A stretch of 64,000 nucleotides of DNA, taken from assembly GCA_951800645.1 (NCBI GenBank), contig CATOIK010000009.1:26335-90334 (forward strand), given 5' to 3'. The position numbers were made by a program, and so were the translations under genes. Below, in pieces: positions 62,155 through 64,000 of the stretch. This DNA is from an uncultured Eubacteriales bacterium. Its GTDB lineage: Bacteria; Bacillota; Clostridia; Lachnospirales; Lachnospiraceae. Within the stretch, counting starts at the first letter, position 1, and each line of letters opens with the position of its first letter. The notes beneath the pieces are model-generated. The model did no database searches. It was not told the DNA's origin and saw nothing but the letters and a program-made list of their open reading frames with translations.

Positions 62155-62733
62155 TTATCTTTCTTTCACCGTCAGTCCCTGCCTGTTATTCATCTGCTCA
62201 CGCTCCTTCAGCCTCTTTACCAACATACGCTTTGCTCTCATAAAGCGCATGTTCACACTATCCTCGCTGATATTCAAAAGTGCGCCTGCCTTTTTTGCCG
62301 GTAACTCATACAAGACCCGCAAGTACAAGACCTCCCGATATTTTTCATCCAGTTCATTTATAAGGCTAATCGCTTCCCGTAACTGCTCTATATGTATTAT
62401 CCGTTCTTCCATACCGGCTGCTGTATAATGCACATCCAGTTTTTTTATTGCTTCCTTCTCGTATTTCTTTTTCCGAAGCAGATCAATGGCCGTATTCTTT
62501 GTAATAGTAATAATCAGATTTTTACATCGTTTTGTTCCAATACTGCTTTCGTCGATATTATTTATCATCGAAATGATTTTCAGCCAAGTATCCGACATAA
62601 CATCTTCTGCATCATGGTAATTCTTCGTAATATCATATGCAACTGAAAACACCACATGTTTATACATTTCGTTAATTCGATAAAACTTAGACTCATTCTT
62701 CTCGTTATCTAACATTGCTCCGAATGCAATCAT
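62155..62733 (-). CDS. ECF-type RNA polymerase sigma factor
   Basis: 192 residues. Region 2 (YDITKNYHDAEDVMSDTWLKI, about 33-53) binds core polymerase and the -10; region 4 (about 125-175: LDEKYREVLYLRVLYELPAKKAG in parts) recognises the -35. No anti-sigma gene follows downstream, where argS is convergent in sense order. ATG 62733 has GGAGAG upstream. It is AT-rich (one 60-base line counts about 32% G+C), unlike argS, which suggests recent acquisition or element-borne origin. Confidence 0.88.
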   Translation of the reverse strand: MIAFGAMLDNEKNESKFYRINEMYKHVVFSVAYDITKNYHDAEDVMSDTWLKIISMINNIDESSIGTKRCKNLIITITKNTAIDLLRKKKYEKEAIKKLDVHYTAAGMEERIIHIEQLREAISLINELDEKYREVLYLRVLYELPAKKAGALLNISEDSVNMRFMRAKRMLVKRLKEREQMNNRQGLTVKER

Positions 62734-62836
62734 TTGTCACTCTCCACTTTTCATACTTCTCCCTGATTGTCCTGCATATCCGGCAAACTACTTTGTATTA
62801 TATAGATAACTATTTTAGAAATCAACCGCCCCTTTC

Positions 62837-63214
62837 TTATTTTCCACCGTCCCTTTTCTTCACAGATTTCATCTGCTCTATGCTTGAAAACGACTTTTGT
62901 GCAGTTATCAATATACCGTCTCCGCATACTTCAACAGAGCAAATAGGGCATTTTCTGACAAGTTCAAATAATACCTGCCTGAGGCCGAAATTTCCATCAT
63001 CAACCAGCATAAGCTCTTTTGTCCAATAGGTTACTTTTATAAGATACTTTTTTTCATCAATCTCCAGTGTCACCTTATCACAAAATACCGACGCTATCTC
63101 TTTTAAGGAAAGATATAGATCAATAATCTCCTCCAGCTTCTGGTTATTCGGTACTTTCACACACTGCAGATCCCATTTTTTCTCCCGTCCGGTATAATCG
63201 TCTTCCCAATACAT
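62837..63214 (-). CDS. small protein of unknown function
   Basis: 125 residues, not recognised. A mixed alpha/beta pattern, with CPICSVEVCGDGILIT near the C-terminus and a basic tail (KSVKKRDGGK). No signal or membrane helix. It lies 103 bases upstream of the sigma factor gene in the same direction and could be cotranscribed with it. AT-rich like its neighbours. The ribosome site AAGGGATGG precedes ATG 63214. Confidence 0.55.
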   Translation of the reverse strand: MYWEDDYTGREKKWDLQCVKVPNNQKLEEIIDLYLSLKEIASVFCDKVTLEIDEKKYLIKVTYWTKELMLVDDGNFGLRQVLFELVRKCPICSVEVCGDGILITAQKSFSSIEQMKSVKKRDGGK

Positions 63215-63353
63215 ACATCCATCCCTTTCTGACTAAATTCATATATTTTCTTCTTAAGCATTAAACTACATCCATATTATACGGATATAGAACATTATAA
63301 TATTCTGTTTCCAAATGTACAATATACTTAAATAGTTTTGAAGGAGAATTTGT

Positions 63354-63728
63354 ATGACTCTGGATTATCCATCCATTGGAAAGCGCATTAAAATTGCCCA
63401 TATTAAAGCCGATCTATCCCAGGAACGGCTTGCTGAAATTATTGACATTTCACCTACACATCTAAGCAACATAGAGCGTGGTTCTACCCATGTCAGCCTG
63501 CTGACTCTCGTAAAAATAGCCAATGCATTATATACTTCCATGGATGAACTTCTGGCTGATAATGTGCTGTACACAAAACCTATTTTTGAAAATGATATTC
63601 AGCGTTTACTGGATGGCTGTAATGAATATGAAATACGAATTGTGAAAAACACGCTTGAAGCTTTGGTTGACAGTCTCCATCAAAATGATCTCTTAAAGGA
63701 TAACATTGCTCCTTACACCGTTCGCTGA
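63354..63728 (+). CDS. XRE-family helix-turn-helix regulator
   Basis: 124 residues. An N-terminal Cro/cI-type DNA-binding domain (about 5-65: IGKRIKIAHIKADLSQERLAE, then the recognition helix SPTHLSNIERGSTHVS) and a short helical C-tail for dimerisation. ATG 63354 follows AAGGAG. Divergent from the unknown protein and sigma factor, with an AT-rich 140-base region between, so it probably controls itself and them. Such regulators are common on integrative elements. Confidence 0.88.
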   Translation: MTLDYPSIGKRIKIAHIKADLSQERLAEIIDISPTHLSNIERGSTHVSLLTLVKIANALYTSMDELLADNVLYTKPIFENDIQRLLDGCNEYEIRIVKNTLEALVDSLHQNDLLKDNIAPYTVR

Positions 63729-63847
63729 TTGCATTGGATGATACTGTCAAGATTAGTAGGACAGCGGCAGACTGCAAGATCAGTGACCTGCCGGCATTGT
63801 TCTATGCTTTCCATTGATGCCTACGGCAAACAGGCCACAGGACGGGA

Positions 63848-63971
63848 ATAAAGAGACCGGTTGACCGGACTCCCGCGCCGGAGCGCGTCTGCGTCAGCAG
63901 ACATTTTCCTTAAGCGCGAAGTGCGCATCCCGCGGAGCGTTTTTGTTTCATAGGGCGAACTTTCCTATGAA
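63848..63971 (+). repeat. structured dispersed repeat, copy 3
   Basis: Third copy of the unit at 50086, about 13.5 kb away and in the same orientation, including the fifth hairpin (TTTCATAGG with CCTATGAA). Differences lie mainly in the first hairpin (GAGACCGG-ttga, one stem mismatch) and single bases later (GTGCGC for GGGCGC). It follows the XRE gene by about 120 bases. No gene is visible from 63729 to the window end. Confidence 0.8.
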
Positions 63972-64000
63972 CTTCCATGCTTCGGTTCTTAGCACCACCA

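Overview
The window reads as chromosomal DNA of an anaerobic, spore-forming Clostridia species, most likely a gut Lachnospiraceae (cluster XIVa type). The reasons are DUF5721 and DUF6612-like proteins, a 2-hydroxyacyl-CoA dehydratase activator, diaminopimelate dehydrogenase, a LysM-GH18 spore-type hydrolase, DegV, strong AGGAGG ribosome sites and near-consensus sigma-A promoters. Most genes have about 50% or more G+C. Two stretches (about 3.3-5.5 kb and 62.1-63.7 kb) are clearly AT-rich and look acquired. No tRNA, rRNA or CRISPR array was found.

Region 1 (1-24 kb) is a D-glucarate/galactarate (sugar diacid) utilisation locus. It holds a UxaA/GarD dehydratase, two glucarate dehydratases, a tripartite tricarboxylate transporter (TctB-TctA-TctC), three tandem LysR regulators, an AEC-type permease, an aldo/keto reductase, glycerate 2-kinase, a DapA-family lyase, tartronate semialdehyde reductase, a PrpR_N/AAA+ regulator and a divergent galactokinase homologue. 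The implied route is uptake, dehydration to 5-keto-4-deoxyglucarate, cleavage to pyruvate and tartronate semialdehyde, reduction to glycerate and phosphorylation. The expected HpcH-type aldolase GarL is absent and a DapA-family enzyme sits in its place. Citrate synthase lies at the left edge. An AT-rich three-gene cassette (FMN-binding protein, HEAT-like protein, DUF2262 protein) is inserted between garD and gudD.

Region 2 (24-45 kb) is mostly housekeeping: radical SAM protein, DegV, LysM-GH18 protein, a LysR with a chromate-transporter pair, HtpG with a perfect CIRCE element, secreted and PrsA-like proteins, SbcCD nuclease, a HAD phosphatase, diaminopimelate dehydrogenase, YchF, pyruvate kinase, a rhomboid-like protein with a zinc ribbon, and CorA behind a structured leader of about 250 nt.

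Region 3 (45.8-64 kb) has a 1409-residue acyl-CoA dehydratase activator, then a tandem pair of structured roughly 128-bp repeats. A leftward gene run follows: ArgS, a SWIM-SNF2 helicase, a ParB-like/BMP fusion, a metallophosphoesterase, a heterodimeric ABC exporter and an Hpt protein. The right end is AT-rich (ECF sigma factor, unknown protein, XRE regulator) and closes with a third copy of the repeat.

The most unusual items are the repeat family with its flanking 12-bp inverted repeat, the cytosolic ParB-like/BMP protein beside the SNF2 helicase, the corA leader, the degenerate PrpR-type regulator, and the promoter block shared by gudD and tctBAC.
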